A program made the translations under genes and the position numbers. Shown here in pieces: positions 1 to 6,949 of a stretch of DNA of 8,275 nt (position 1 is its first letter; each line of letters begins with the position of its first letter). The stretch comes from Pullibacteroides sp964436335 (GTDB lineage: Bacteria; Bacteroidota; Bacteroidia; Bacteroidales; P3), in assembly GCA_964436335.1 (NCBI GenBank), contig CAYTCD010000078.1:1-8275 (forward strand). The letters run 5' to 3'. Under the pieces are notes generated by a model. The model was not told the origin of the DNA and did no database searches. It was given only the letters and a program-made list of their open reading frames with translations.

Positions 1-83
1 ATGTTGGAAAGCAACAGGTCGACGTTAAAAACGGCGGCAGAGGTATCGTCGCAGGAAGATTCTATCGCAAGCAGGTAGGCCAT
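1..83 (-). CDS. tsaD: TsaD, tRNA N6-threonylcarbamoyladenosine transferase, N-terminal fragment
   Basis: This is the first 27 codons of a gene running off the left edge on the minus strand, starting at the ATG at 83-81. The translated start contains AIESSCDDTSAAV, the hallmark N-terminal strand and loop of the TsaD/Kae1/Qri7 family (ASKHA fold). TsaD, together with TsaB and TsaE, transfers the threonylcarbamoyl group from threonylcarbamoyl-AMP to A37 of tRNAs that read ANN codons, in the cytoplasm. The metal-binding histidines and the rest of the fold lie outside the window. It is divergent from tamB; from memory this tsaD/tamB pairing is common in Bacteroidales. The start is chosen because the conserved motif begins a few residues after this Met, as in the family. 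Identification rests on the motif and is strong despite the short length. Confidence 0.93.
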   Translation of the reverse strand, partial: MAYLLAIESSCDDTSAAVFNVDLLLSN

Positions 84-103
84 ACGGAAAAAAGCTAAAC
101 GGG

Positions 104-134
104 TTTATACTTCGCCGAACTTGGCGTAAATTTG
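104..134 (+). promoter_or_regulatory. Putative Bacteroidota-type promoter for tamB
   Basis: TAAATTTG at 127-134 matches the Bacteroides -7 consensus TAnnTTTG exactly. TTTA at 104-107 lies 19 bases upstream and differs by one base from the -33 consensus TTTG. Transcription would begin near 140, giving a leader of about 50 bases before the TTG start of tamB at 191. The match to the consensus is seen directly; activity is inferred. Confidence 0.5.
113..126. repeat. Short dyad in the spacer of the tamB promoter
   Basis: CGCCGAACTTGGCG is an inverted repeat: CGCC pairs with GGCG, extended inward by a G-T and an A-T pair around a 2-base centre. It fills the spacer between the putative -33 (104-107) and -7 (127-134) elements, a position where a bound regulator would block RNA polymerase. 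It could also be chance, since the perfect arms are only 4 bases. No regulator gene is in the window. Confidence 0.3.
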
Positions 135-144
135 CAATATACCC

Positions 145-172
145 ACCGCAGTGTGCGGTAGCGGTATCGCAC
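145..172 (+). other. Overlapping alternative hairpins in the tamB leader
   Basis: Two mutually exclusive stems can form. The first pairs ACCGCA (145-150) with TGCGGT (154-159) around a 3-base loop. The second pairs GTGCGGTA (153-160) with TATCGCAC (165-172) around a GCGG loop, with one G-U pair. Both would lie just after the predicted tamB transcription start near 140. No U-run follows, so neither looks like an intrinsic terminator. The pairing is seen in the sequence; any control of tamB is speculative. Confidence 0.3.
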
Positions 173-175
173 GGG

Positions 176-211
176 CAAATTTACTGAAAATTGAAGAACA
201 GGTTTCTCAAA
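176..211 (-). promoter_or_regulatory. Weak candidate promoter for tsaD
   Basis: On the minus strand TAAATTTG (183-176) matches the Bacteroides -7 consensus TAnnTTTG, and TTTG lies at 211-208. The spacer of 24 bases is longer than the usual 19-21, which lowers confidence. If used, transcription would start near 169 and give tsaD a leader of roughly 85 bases that crosses the tamB promoter. Confidence 0.28.
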
Positions 212-2956
212 CGGACGGGCAAGGCGGTTTTGTGGACTTTTGCGGGTTTGGTGTTCCTATTGCTGTTTATAGGCGGCATGGTACATACATCTCCCGTTCA
301 AGGTGTTATCGCTAAAAAGGCGTCGGTACTGCTGGGTGATTTTGCCGAGTGTGAGGTGCGTATCCGTAAACTCGACCTGAATCTGTTCAAGCGGGAGGTT
401 ACGGCAAGGGGTGTGGAAGTGTTCGATAGCCGGAACAACCGCACGGTATTTGTGCCGGAGGTTTTAGCCACGCTGAAAAGCTATAATTTCAAATCGCCTT
501 CACTTTCTTCGCTTACGCTTTACGATCCACACGTGGCGATCCGTCGCTATCAAGGCGATACAATGTCGGATTTCAAGCGGGTTCTGAAAAAAATAGCGGC
601 CCTGCCCAAAAAAGACACGGCCTTGAGAAAGGCGTTCATAATAGAAAAGGCACGTGTCTATAACGGAAAATTCTCCTATGATGCCGAGGATGCCGCTCCG
701 GTGGTCAGGGGAAAAATCGATTTCAAGCATGTGGGGCTGGAAAATCTGAACCTGCATGCAGAAAATTTTTATTCCCGGTGCGGGGTGGTGCGGGTAAAGG
801 TGAATCATGTGCGCGGCAAGGAAAAAACGGGTTTCCAACTCAACGGTCTTTCAACCGATGTATATGTGCGGCGTGGAGAATTGTATTTCAGCGGTGCGCG
901 TTTCCAGACACCTGCAAGTAAGGCCAGCCTTAGTTTGTCTTTGGTGGCGCAGGATTGGAAGTTGTATAGAAACTTTATACGGAATGTACGTATGGAGGGC
1001 GAAATATATTCTTCGGAAATCCTGTTGCAGGATCTTGCTTATTTTGCGCCTGTTTTTCAGTCGATGCCGCAGCATGTATCGCTTGCGGGAAAAGTGGAAG
1101 GTCCGGTTGCGGATATGGATTTGCAAGGTTTGCGCCTGTCTTACGGCAAGGCCACCCGTTTGGAAGCCGATGCCCATCTGAAAGGCTTACCGAAAATCAA
1201 AGAAACTTTCATAGACCTGTATCTTAAAAAGTTACAGACCGAAAAATCCGATTGGGCAAATTTCACTTTGCCGCATCATCGAAGTTTGGTACTGCCTAAG
1301 ATATTCGATGAATTGAATAGCGTTGATGTCAGCGGCGTTGTTTCAGGAGACAGTCAACAACGGCTTACGGCCGAAATGGCAATCACCACCAACATCGGAA
1401 CGGTACGGATAAACGGAATTTATAAGGATACAATTGATTCCGGATGCGGTTTTTGGGCTGGCAAGGCGGTTCTTTCCGATATCCGGCTCGATAAGCTTCT
1501 GCACAACGACACCTTGTTCGGCAAAGCGGATATAGAAACGGATTTCTGTCTTTCGGGGCAGGATTTTAAAGAGATGTCGTACGCCTTTTCGGGAGAGGCG
1601 GGCCATCTGGAACTGGCCGGAAAGAATGTCGCACCCTTGGATTTCGATTTGGAATTCGGCAGAAAATACATGCAGGCTTATGTGTCTTGCACCCATCCCG
1701 AACTGGATTTCACTTTCGACGGTACGCTTGACCGTACGCAGGATTTGGCGAAAATCCACGGTGAGTTAAATCTGAACCATATCAATCTGCAACCTTTACA
1801 CTTGTTGGGCGATACGGGGCTTTTTACGCTCAATACCCATATCGAGGCTGATTATGCAGGCTACGGAAAAGGTATTGAGTCGGGCCATATCGTGATGAAA
1901 GACCTGCGTGTGCAACGATTGGGCAACCGTTATGCACTCTCCCGTCTGAATGTGGAGGTGGATAGGGAGGACACCCTGCGCCGGACCCTTTCGGTTCGTT
2001 CTTCCCTGTTGGATGCCGATGTCGCGGGACGCTGGAATTTGAGAACCTTGAAGACCTCTTTATGGCAGACTCTATCGGTAAGTCTGCCGAATATAAGAAA
2101 GATGTTTGCGGGTCCAGGAGAGGATTCCCGGCCTGTTTCCGCACAGGATTTTGATCTGCATATCCGCCTTAAGGATACCGGTCCATTGCTTGCCGTCCTT
2201 TATCCGGCCGTATCCTTGCCCTTGGGCTTGGATGTGGATATGGAGTATGTTTCGGAACGCGGGCGCGGTTGGGCGGAAGTGAAGGTTCCTTATGTACAGG
2301 TGGGAAAGTTTGCGTATCTGGCAGGAGAAGTGGATGTAAATGTGGGGCAGGAGAAGTTTGAGATGAATACAACTGCGGAAAGACTGTATATAGACGACAG
2401 TATCGCTATGAACGATTTTGCGGTGTATCTCCAGAAAACGGATTCCAATACCTTGGACTACACCTTGGAATGGGGGCGGGACAGCCTTGCCCGGCAAAAG
2501 ACCAATGCCATGTTGGGCGGACGCATCGATTTCTTGTCTTCCGGTGCTATAAGGATAGGCATGCAGGATTATAATCTTCTGTTGGATAAGAACGTTTGGC
2601 GAAGTTATCCGGACGGCTATCTTTTGGTTGCGAAAGATTCCTTGGTGATGAACCATGTGGGGGTGTTTTCAACCGGGAACAGGGAAAAAATCAGTTTGAA
2701 TGGAGAACTTTCCCGGAGAGAAGGTTCTGTGTTGAAGGTTGATTTTTCGGATTTTGACCTTGCGTATCTCGAATTTTTTCTGCGTAAGACCCGGATGAAG
2801 ATCGAGGCCAGGTTGAACGGTGCCCTTGAGGTTCGGGATTTTTTCGGCGACTTTTTATTCAACGCAGGCTTGGGTTTGGATAACCTTAGTGTGAACGGTT
2901 ATCTGAATGGAAAAGGCTTGTTGAAGGCGGCTTTCAGTAAGAAAGAGGCTGTATAG
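191..2956 (+). CDS. tamB: TamB-family envelope assembly protein, 5' part up to an in-frame TAG
   Basis: This is the N-terminal 921 residues of a very large TamB/AsmA-like protein. TamB is an inner-membrane-anchored, periplasm-spanning beta-rich groove that works with an outer-membrane Omp85 partner (TamA, or a TamA-like lipoprotein in Bacteroidota) in outer-membrane protein insertion or phospholipid transport. Residues 1-10 are basic and residues about 12-30 form one hydrophobic segment, fitting an uncleaved signal anchor. The rest is a long run of alternating beta strands, with the typical early block around residues 55-125 (conserved 'DPHVAIRR'-type strand). The TTG at 191 is the only start that keeps the anchor: an in-frame TGA sits at 185-187 and the next ATG is codon 30, after the anchor. 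No Shine-Dalgarno is seen, as usual in this phylum. The frame stops at TAG (2954-2956) and continues unchanged beyond it, so this is a truncated product or an error and not the natural end. The TamB C-terminal domain is missing from this part. Confidence 0.85.
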   Translation: MKNRFLKRTGKAVLWTFAGLVFLLLFIGGMVHTSPVQGVIAKKASVLLGDFAECEVRIRKLDLNLFKREVTARGVEVFDSRNNRTVFVPEVLATLKSYNFKSPSLSSLTLYDPHVAIRRYQGDTMSDFKRVLKKIAALPKKDTALRKAFIIEKARVYNGKFSYDAEDAAPVVRGKIDFKHVGLENLNLHAENFYSRCGVVRVKVNHVRGKEKTGFQLNGLSTDVYVRRGELYFSGARFQTPASKASLSLSLVAQDWKLYRNFIRNVRMEGEIYSSEILLQDLAYFAPVFQSMPQHVSLAGKVEGPVADMDLQGLRLSYGKATRLEADAHLKGLPKIKETFIDLYLKKLQTEKSDWANFTLPHHRSLVLPKIFDELNSVDVSGVVSGDSQQRLTAEMAITTNIGTVRINGIYKDTIDSGCGFWAGKAVLSDIRLDKLLHNDTLFGKADIETDFCLSGQDFKEMSYAFSGEAGHLELAGKNVAPLDFDLEFGRKYMQAYVSCTHPELDFTFDGTLDRTQDLAKIHGELNLNHINLQPLHLLGDTGLFTLNTHIEADYAGYGKGIESGHIVMKDLRVQRLGNRYALSRLNVEVDREDTLRRTLSVRSSLLDADVAGRWNLRTLKTSLWQTLSVSLPNIRKMFAGPGEDSRPVSAQDFDLHIRLKDTGPLLAVLYPAVSLPLGLDVDMEYVSERGRGWAEVKVPYVQVGKFAYLAGEVDVNVGQEKFEMNTTAERLYIDDSIAMNDFAVYLQKTDSNTLDYTLEWGRDSLARQKTNAMLGGRIDFLSSGAIRIGMQDYNLLLDKNVWRSYPDGYLLVAKDSLVMNHVGVFSTGNREKISLNGELSRREGSVLKVDFSDFDLAYLEFFLRKTRMKIEARLNGALEVRDFFGDFLFNAGLGLDNLSVNGYLNGKGLLKAAFSKKEAV
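2954..2956 (+). other. In-frame amber codon interrupting tamB
   Basis: The frame that opens at 191 meets TAG here and resumes in the same frame, open to TAA at 4745-4747. The context is KKEAV-stop-ASFSVQD. Because the frame is the same on both sides, a single substitution explains the break and an indel does not. CAG (Gln), AAG, GAG, TGG, TCG, TTG, TAT and TAC are each one base away. Joined, the frame would encode about 1518 residues, roughly the size I expect for a Bacteroidota TamB. Confidence 0.85.
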
Positions 2957-2968
2957 GCAAGTTTTTCG

Positions 2969-4747
2969 GTGCAGGATTCCTCGCAGAAACGTACCTTGTT
3001 GTCGTTAAAGGGCGGTTTTTACCCGCGAGAACAGAAAAGGTTGGACTTTGAGGGATACGCGAATGATTTTTCGGTGGCTTTCCTTAGCCGGATATTGGCG
3101 TCGGTGGCCGATGGACTTGAAGGAAGCATAAGTGGTAGGTTAGGTGTAAGCGGAACCTTGTCGCAGCCTGAATTGCATGCGTCTGTCACTGCCCGGAATT
3201 TTGCCGCCACCATTCCTCTATTGCAGACCCGATACAGGTTTTCCGATTTCGGATTGGAACTCACTTCCGATAAAATAGAATTTCCGTCTGCCGTTTTTGT
3301 CGATCCGGTGTTTGAAACCAACGGAAAGATGTCGGGCCGGATTCTTCACCGCAATTTTAAAGATATGCGGCTTGATTTGGGGCTTTCTTTCGATGAGTTG
3401 TTGGTATTGCAATCCAAACGTTCACCCCGTCTGCCGTTTTGGGGTACCATATTCGCCACCGGTAATCTTGATATCACCGGGCCGGTCAATGATATTTCGA
3501 TGCGGTTGAATGCCACAGTAGAAGACAATTCCGATATCTTTTTCGACTTTTCCAATCCCTCCGGCGGAACAGGGGTTAACTACATTACTTTCCAAGTACC
3601 TTCGGAACAGAAAAAAGACAGCGCAAGCGTTTCTTTGGAGCAATATTATTTTCATAACCGGGCGGCGATGCACCGAAAGGGTAAGCTTACAATGGACCTC
3701 AATATGAATATCACTCCCGGGCTTGCTGTTTCGGTATTGTTGCGCAATACGGCCATGAACGGCGATTTGAAAGCTACCGGAAAAGGTTTGTTGCGCCTGC
3801 ACATGGCCGAGGGGATTCCCCAATTGTTTGGCACTTATACTATAAGTGACGGGGAATTCGATTTTTCGATGGTCAATGTAATCAACAAGCGGTTCGATTT
3901 AAAGGAAGGGGGAACCATTTCATGGGTGGGCCCCATGACAGATGCCCGCATCAATGTTCAGGCCGGTTATCAGACCAAGGCGAGCCTGTACCCGGTATTG
4001 GCTGCCTTTGATCCGGGCAATGAGAGCCGTTACAAACAAAAGGTAAATGTGGAGAGCCGGATCTTGCTTTCTGGCCGTCTGCTCAATCCCGATATAGGTT
4101 TCGATATCGATTTGTCGAACACAGACGAGGATACCAAAGACAAATTCCGTGCCATTGTGAAAAAGGACGATGAAGATGAAATGTTGCGTCAAACTTTCTC
4201 GATTCTGATGTTCAACTCCTTTATGGCGGTGGAAGGCTCCTCCACAAATGTGGCCAATACGGCCCTTTCATCTTCTTCCGAAATATTGTTCAGTCAGTTC
4301 AACAATTTCCTTTCCAAACTTACCAACGATTTCAATATCGGTATAAATTATAAGCCCGGCACTACGGTCAGCAATTCTGAATTTCAAGTGATGATGTCGG
4401 GACAACTTTTTAACGACCGCTTGGTTATCAACGGCAATCTCGGAGTGTCGGAAAATACACCCGGCAACACCGGTGCCACCAATGCCACAACGGTGGTGGG
4501 CGATGTGGATATAGAATGGAAGTTTACCGAAGAACTCCGCCTGCGTGGTTTTAATCATTCAAACGACGAAGACCTCACCAAACCCGTCAATTCCTATACG
4601 CAGGGCGTGGGTATCGTGTTCAGAAGGGATTTCGACAATGTAAAGGAATTTCTCTATGGCACCCGTCCCCGCCGTACCAAAGAAGAACGTCGGGCCGACA
4701 GAAAGAAAAACAGGGAAATCAGAAGAGCCAAGCATTCGCAGGAATAA
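2969..4747 (+). CDS. tamB: TamB C-terminal domain, 3' part of the interrupted gene
   Basis: The same frame as the upstream tamB part reopens right after the TAG; the first possible internal start is GTG at 2969, with no ribosome site, signal peptide or membrane segment, so it is unlikely to be a separate gene. Counting from that GTG, residues about 285-385 carry the TamB C-terminal (DUF490) signature: a 'GTYTISDGEFDF' strand, then 'FDLKEGGTISWVGP', an 'A.INVQAGYQT' strand and 'LLNPDIGFDIDL'. The region around 410-450 is a helical stretch rich in Phe and Ser, followed by more strands to about 555 and an ending 'FRRDFDNVKEFL'. In TamB this C-terminal end contacts the Omp85 partner at the outer membrane. 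The last 25 or so residues are very rich in Arg, Lys and Glu. If translated alone it would lack any export signal and should be non-functional. The natural stop TAA is followed one codon later by an in-frame TAG (4751-4753). Confidence 0.85.
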   Translation: MQDSSQKRTLLSLKGGFYPREQKRLDFEGYANDFSVAFLSRILASVADGLEGSISGRLGVSGTLSQPELHASVTARNFAATIPLLQTRYRFSDFGLELTSDKIEFPSAVFVDPVFETNGKMSGRILHRNFKDMRLDLGLSFDELLVLQSKRSPRLPFWGTIFATGNLDITGPVNDISMRLNATVEDNSDIFFDFSNPSGGTGVNYITFQVPSEQKKDSASVSLEQYYFHNRAAMHRKGKLTMDLNMNITPGLAVSVLLRNTAMNGDLKATGKGLLRLHMAEGIPQLFGTYTISDGEFDFSMVNVINKRFDLKEGGTISWVGPMTDARINVQAGYQTKASLYPVLAAFDPGNESRYKQKVNVESRILLSGRLLNPDIGFDIDLSNTDEDTKDKFRAIVKKDDEDEMLRQTFSILMFNSFMAVEGSSTNVANTALSSSSEILFSQFNNFLSKLTNDFNIGINYKPGTTVSNSEFQVMMSGQLFNDRLVINGNLGVSENTPGNTGATNATTVVGDVDIEWKFTEELRLRGFNHSNDEDLTKPVNSYTQGVGIVFRRDFDNVKEFLYGTRPRRTKEERRADRKKNREIRRAKHSQE

Positions 4748-4749
4748 GA

Positions 4750-6273
4750 CTAGCGGATTTTCCGCATAACCTTGTTCCAACGAACCCTTTTGAAGCCGGA
4801 GGCGTCTTTATTCCACGAAAACCAAACGATAAAGGCTTTCCCTACCATGTGATCCTCGGGAACGAAACCCCAATAGCGGGAATCGGCAGAGTTGTGCCGG
4901 CTGTCTCCCATCGCCCAATAATAGTTTAATTTGCAGACGTAGGTGTCCGTGGCTTTTCCGTTTATGAGGATTGTGCCGTTGTCTTCTATCTGTAAGGTAT
5001 TGTTTTCGTAGATACGGATCAGACGTTCATACAGCACGATGTTGCGGGAGGTAAGATGCAATGTATCGCCCTTGGCGGGAATATAGACGGGACCGTAATT
5101 GTCCACGTTCCACGGATAATCGACAGGGCTGAAAGGGAAAAGCCGTCCATCCCCCAATCCAAGAGGTTCCATAACGGGTTCCACGGCTTCCACACCCGGT
5201 AATTTTTCCAGTTTCGCCACCATCTCTTCCGTAAGGGGAACCGAAGCGTAGTCGGGGTGGAAGAGCATCTTGAGGTCGTCGTTCGATACGCCGATTTCTT
5301 TCCAATTCCGGTTAGAAACCACGGCGGGCGAAGGAAGGATACGGTAGTTGAACTGCAACAGTGGCGGGTTCTGCGCCATCTGGCCATTGATATATACCTG
5401 TCGGTTACGTACCATAACCGTGTCGCCGGGCAGACCGATGCAACGTTTCACAAAGTTTTCGCGCCTGTCCACGGGACGGTAAGAGATGCGTCCGAAAGTG
5501 GCCTTGTCGTTCCACACGCGGTTTCGCCCCACCTCTTTTACCAGCGTGTGATAACTGATATTGCTTTGAAAAACGCTTGAAACCGTGTCGCCATCGGGAA
5601 AGTTAAATACAATCACATCGTTGTGCTTTACCGCACCGAAACCCGGCAGACGATGATAGGGCAGCTGTAGCCAGGTAAGATAAGACGGTTTGTCTTTGCT
5701 GAGCGGCAGGGTATGTTGCACAAAGGGAAACGAAAGAATGGTCTGCGGGACCCTCGGACCGTAGGCTACCTTGCTTACAAACAGAAAATCTCCCACATTG
5801 AGCGATTTTTCCATCGAAGAAGACGGTATCACGAATCCCTTGAAATAGAAAGCGTGGATAATCAGCACGGCGGTGAGGGCAAACACGATGGTGTCGAACC
5901 ACTCGCGGGCGGCCGATTTCTTTACCGGAGGCAGATCCTTGGCGCATTGAAAACTTTCCTTTTTCTTAAAGTGCAACCAGGGGAAATAGGCAAAAAAGAA
6001 AGCGCAGGCGCAAAAACAATCGCCTATCGAACGGCGTCGGTAGCCGTAGGCGGTTTCCACGCACAGCAACCAAAATACAAAAACGTTGATGAAGGGTAGG
6101 AAAAGGAACGGAAAATAGCCGTACCATTTTACCTTGAGCAGCTTAATCCAAAGCCATTCACCGTAAAACGGAACCAAAGCCAGCCACGGATTCCGTCCGG
6201 AGGTGGAGAAAATGCCCCAAAGTGCAGGCAGCAGGAGCAATTTATAGACAATGACAAGCAGCAACCACATCAT
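4750..6273 (-). CDS. lepB: Signal peptidase I with N-terminal DUF5684-like membrane domain
   Basis: This is a type I signal peptidase (family S26), which cleaves signal peptides on the periplasmic face of the inner membrane. Numbering from the ATG at 6273, the serine box 'IPSSSMEKSL' puts the nucleophile at Ser153, and 'FVKRCIGLPGD' gives the general-base Lys276. 'MGDSRHNSADSRYWG' (about 455-469) is the conserved C-terminal box. Residues about 1-105 form a separate hydrophobic domain with the 'W.IF...G...W.A.VP.Y..W' pattern of DUF5684, and another membrane segment lies at about 127-143 just before the catalytic domain. The large segments between boxes, with 'SYGPRVP'- and 'YPWNVDN'-like blocks, fit Bacteroidota enzymes and explain the roughly 507-residue length against 324 in E. 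coli. The frame also opens at TTG 6285, directly after the clpP stop; I prefer the ATG at 6273 (a second ATG follows at 6270). It lies 12 bases after clpP, so co-transcription is likely. It ends with TAG, 2 bases from the convergent tamB stop. Confidence 0.93.
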   Translation of the reverse strand: MMWLLLVIVYKLLLLPALWGIFSTSGRNPWLALVPFYGEWLWIKLLKVKWYGYFPFLFLPFINVFVFWLLCVETAYGYRRRSIGDCFCACAFFFAYFPWLHFKKKESFQCAKDLPPVKKSAAREWFDTIVFALTAVLIIHAFYFKGFVIPSSSMEKSLNVGDFLFVSKVAYGPRVPQTILSFPFVQHTLPLSKDKPSYLTWLQLPYHRLPGFGAVKHNDVIVFNFPDGDTVSSVFQSNISYHTLVKEVGRNRVWNDKATFGRISYRPVDRRENFVKRCIGLPGDTVMVRNRQVYINGQMAQNPPLLQFNYRILPSPAVVSNRNWKEIGVSNDDLKMLFHPDYASVPLTEEMVAKLEKLPGVEAVEPVMEPLGLGDGRLFPFSPVDYPWNVDNYGPVYIPAKGDTLHLTSRNIVLYERLIRIYENNTLQIEDNGTILINGKATDTYVCKLNYYWAMGDSRHNSADSRYWGFVPEDHMVGKAFIVWFSWNKDASGFKRVRWNKVMRKIR

Positions 6274-6285
6274 GGGTTCAGGCAA

Positions 6286-6929
6286 TTATTTTTTTGATCT
6301 TTCCAACACCTCGTCTATCATACCGTATTCAAGCGCTTCCTGTGCGGTCATCCAATAATCGCGGTCGGCATCTTGATAGATTTTGTCGTAGGGTTGACCG
6401 CTGTGTTCGGAAAGGATGTCGTAAAGTTCTTTCTTTACCTTGAGTATTTCGCGCGCCGTGATTTCTATATCCGAGGCCTGTCCTTCGGCACCGCCTAAGG
6501 GTTGATGGATAAGCACTCTGGAATGTTTCAGTGCCGTGCGTTTGCCTTTGGCTCCGGCGCAGAGCAGCACCGAGCCCATCGAGGCCGCCATACCGGTGCA
6601 GATGGTGGCCACGTCCGAGGCTACGTACTGCATCGTGTCGTAGATACCCAGACCTGCATATACGGAGCCTCCGGGTGTGTTGAGGTAAAGTTGGATGTCT
6701 TTGCCCGAATCCACCGAATCCAAAAAAAGAATCTGCGCTTGAATGATATTGGCTACCTCGTCGTTGATGGGCGTACCCAAAAACAGAATACGGTCCATCA
6801 TCAGGCGCGAGAAAACATCCATTTGCGCTACGTTCAGCTGACGTTCCTCAATAATGGTGGGCGAAATATACGCCCGGGTATAGGCGTCAAAACGGTCAAG
6901 GCTCAGGCTGCTGATGCCCTTATGCCCCA
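6286..6929 (-). CDS. clpP: ClpP, ATP-dependent Clp protease proteolytic subunit, 5' end missing in gap
   Basis: This is the serine protease subunit of the Clp protease (family S14), a cytoplasmic double-heptamer chamber fed by ClpX or ClpA/C unfoldases. 213 residues are visible. Counting from the first full codon after the gap, the catalytic triad is Ser116 in 'GMAASMGSV', His141 in 'LIHQPLGG' and Asp190 in 'DADRDYWM'. The oxyanion and axial features 'NTPGGSVYAGLGIYDTMQ' and 'GQASDIEITAREI' are also present, so the enzyme should be active. The start lies in the N gap: Bacteroidota homologues as I recall them have about 8-9 residues before the 'HKGISS'-like block. The codon broken by the gap reads NTG, so it is Met, Leu or Val; a start there cannot be excluded but would give an unusually short N-terminus, which matters because that segment gates the pore. 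It ends at TAA (6288-6286), and lepB follows in the same frame. Downstream is lepB rather than the usual clpX. Confidence 0.95.
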
Positions 6930-6949
6930 NNNNNNNNNNNNNNNNNNNN
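6930..6949. other. Assembly gap (20 Ns) between tig and clpP
   Basis: Twenty N bases join two contigs. The missing sequence should hold the last dozen or so codons and stop of tig, the intergenic region and the first 8-9 codons of clpP. That cannot fit in 20 bases, so the gap length is nominal. The continuous frame across it, which would make a trigger factor-ClpP fusion, is an artefact. Confidence 0.97.

Noticed and set aside
3..98. A plus-strand open frame ending at 98, possibly the tail of an upstream gene
   Set aside because: The opposite strand encodes the unmistakable TsaD N-terminal motif over the same bases.
1830..2656. Minus-strand open frames of 104 and 194 codons within tamB
   Set aside because: They overlap the strongly supported tamB frame, lack recognisable motifs and have compositions typical of antisense frames.
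2969..4747. An independent second gene downstream of tamB
   Set aside because: It is in the same frame as the upstream part, has only a GTG start without a ribosome site or export signal, and completes the TamB domain order.
2954..4753. Genetic code reassignment of TAG/TAA to glutamine
   Set aside because: lepB ends at TAG and both tamB and clpP end at TAA at family-typical lengths; reading through the lepB stop would run antisense into tamB.
4753..4765. Inverted repeat GCGGA-TTT-TCCGC as a terminator between tamB and lepB
   Set aside because: The stem is only 5 pairs, lies within lepB codons, and has no U-run on either strand.
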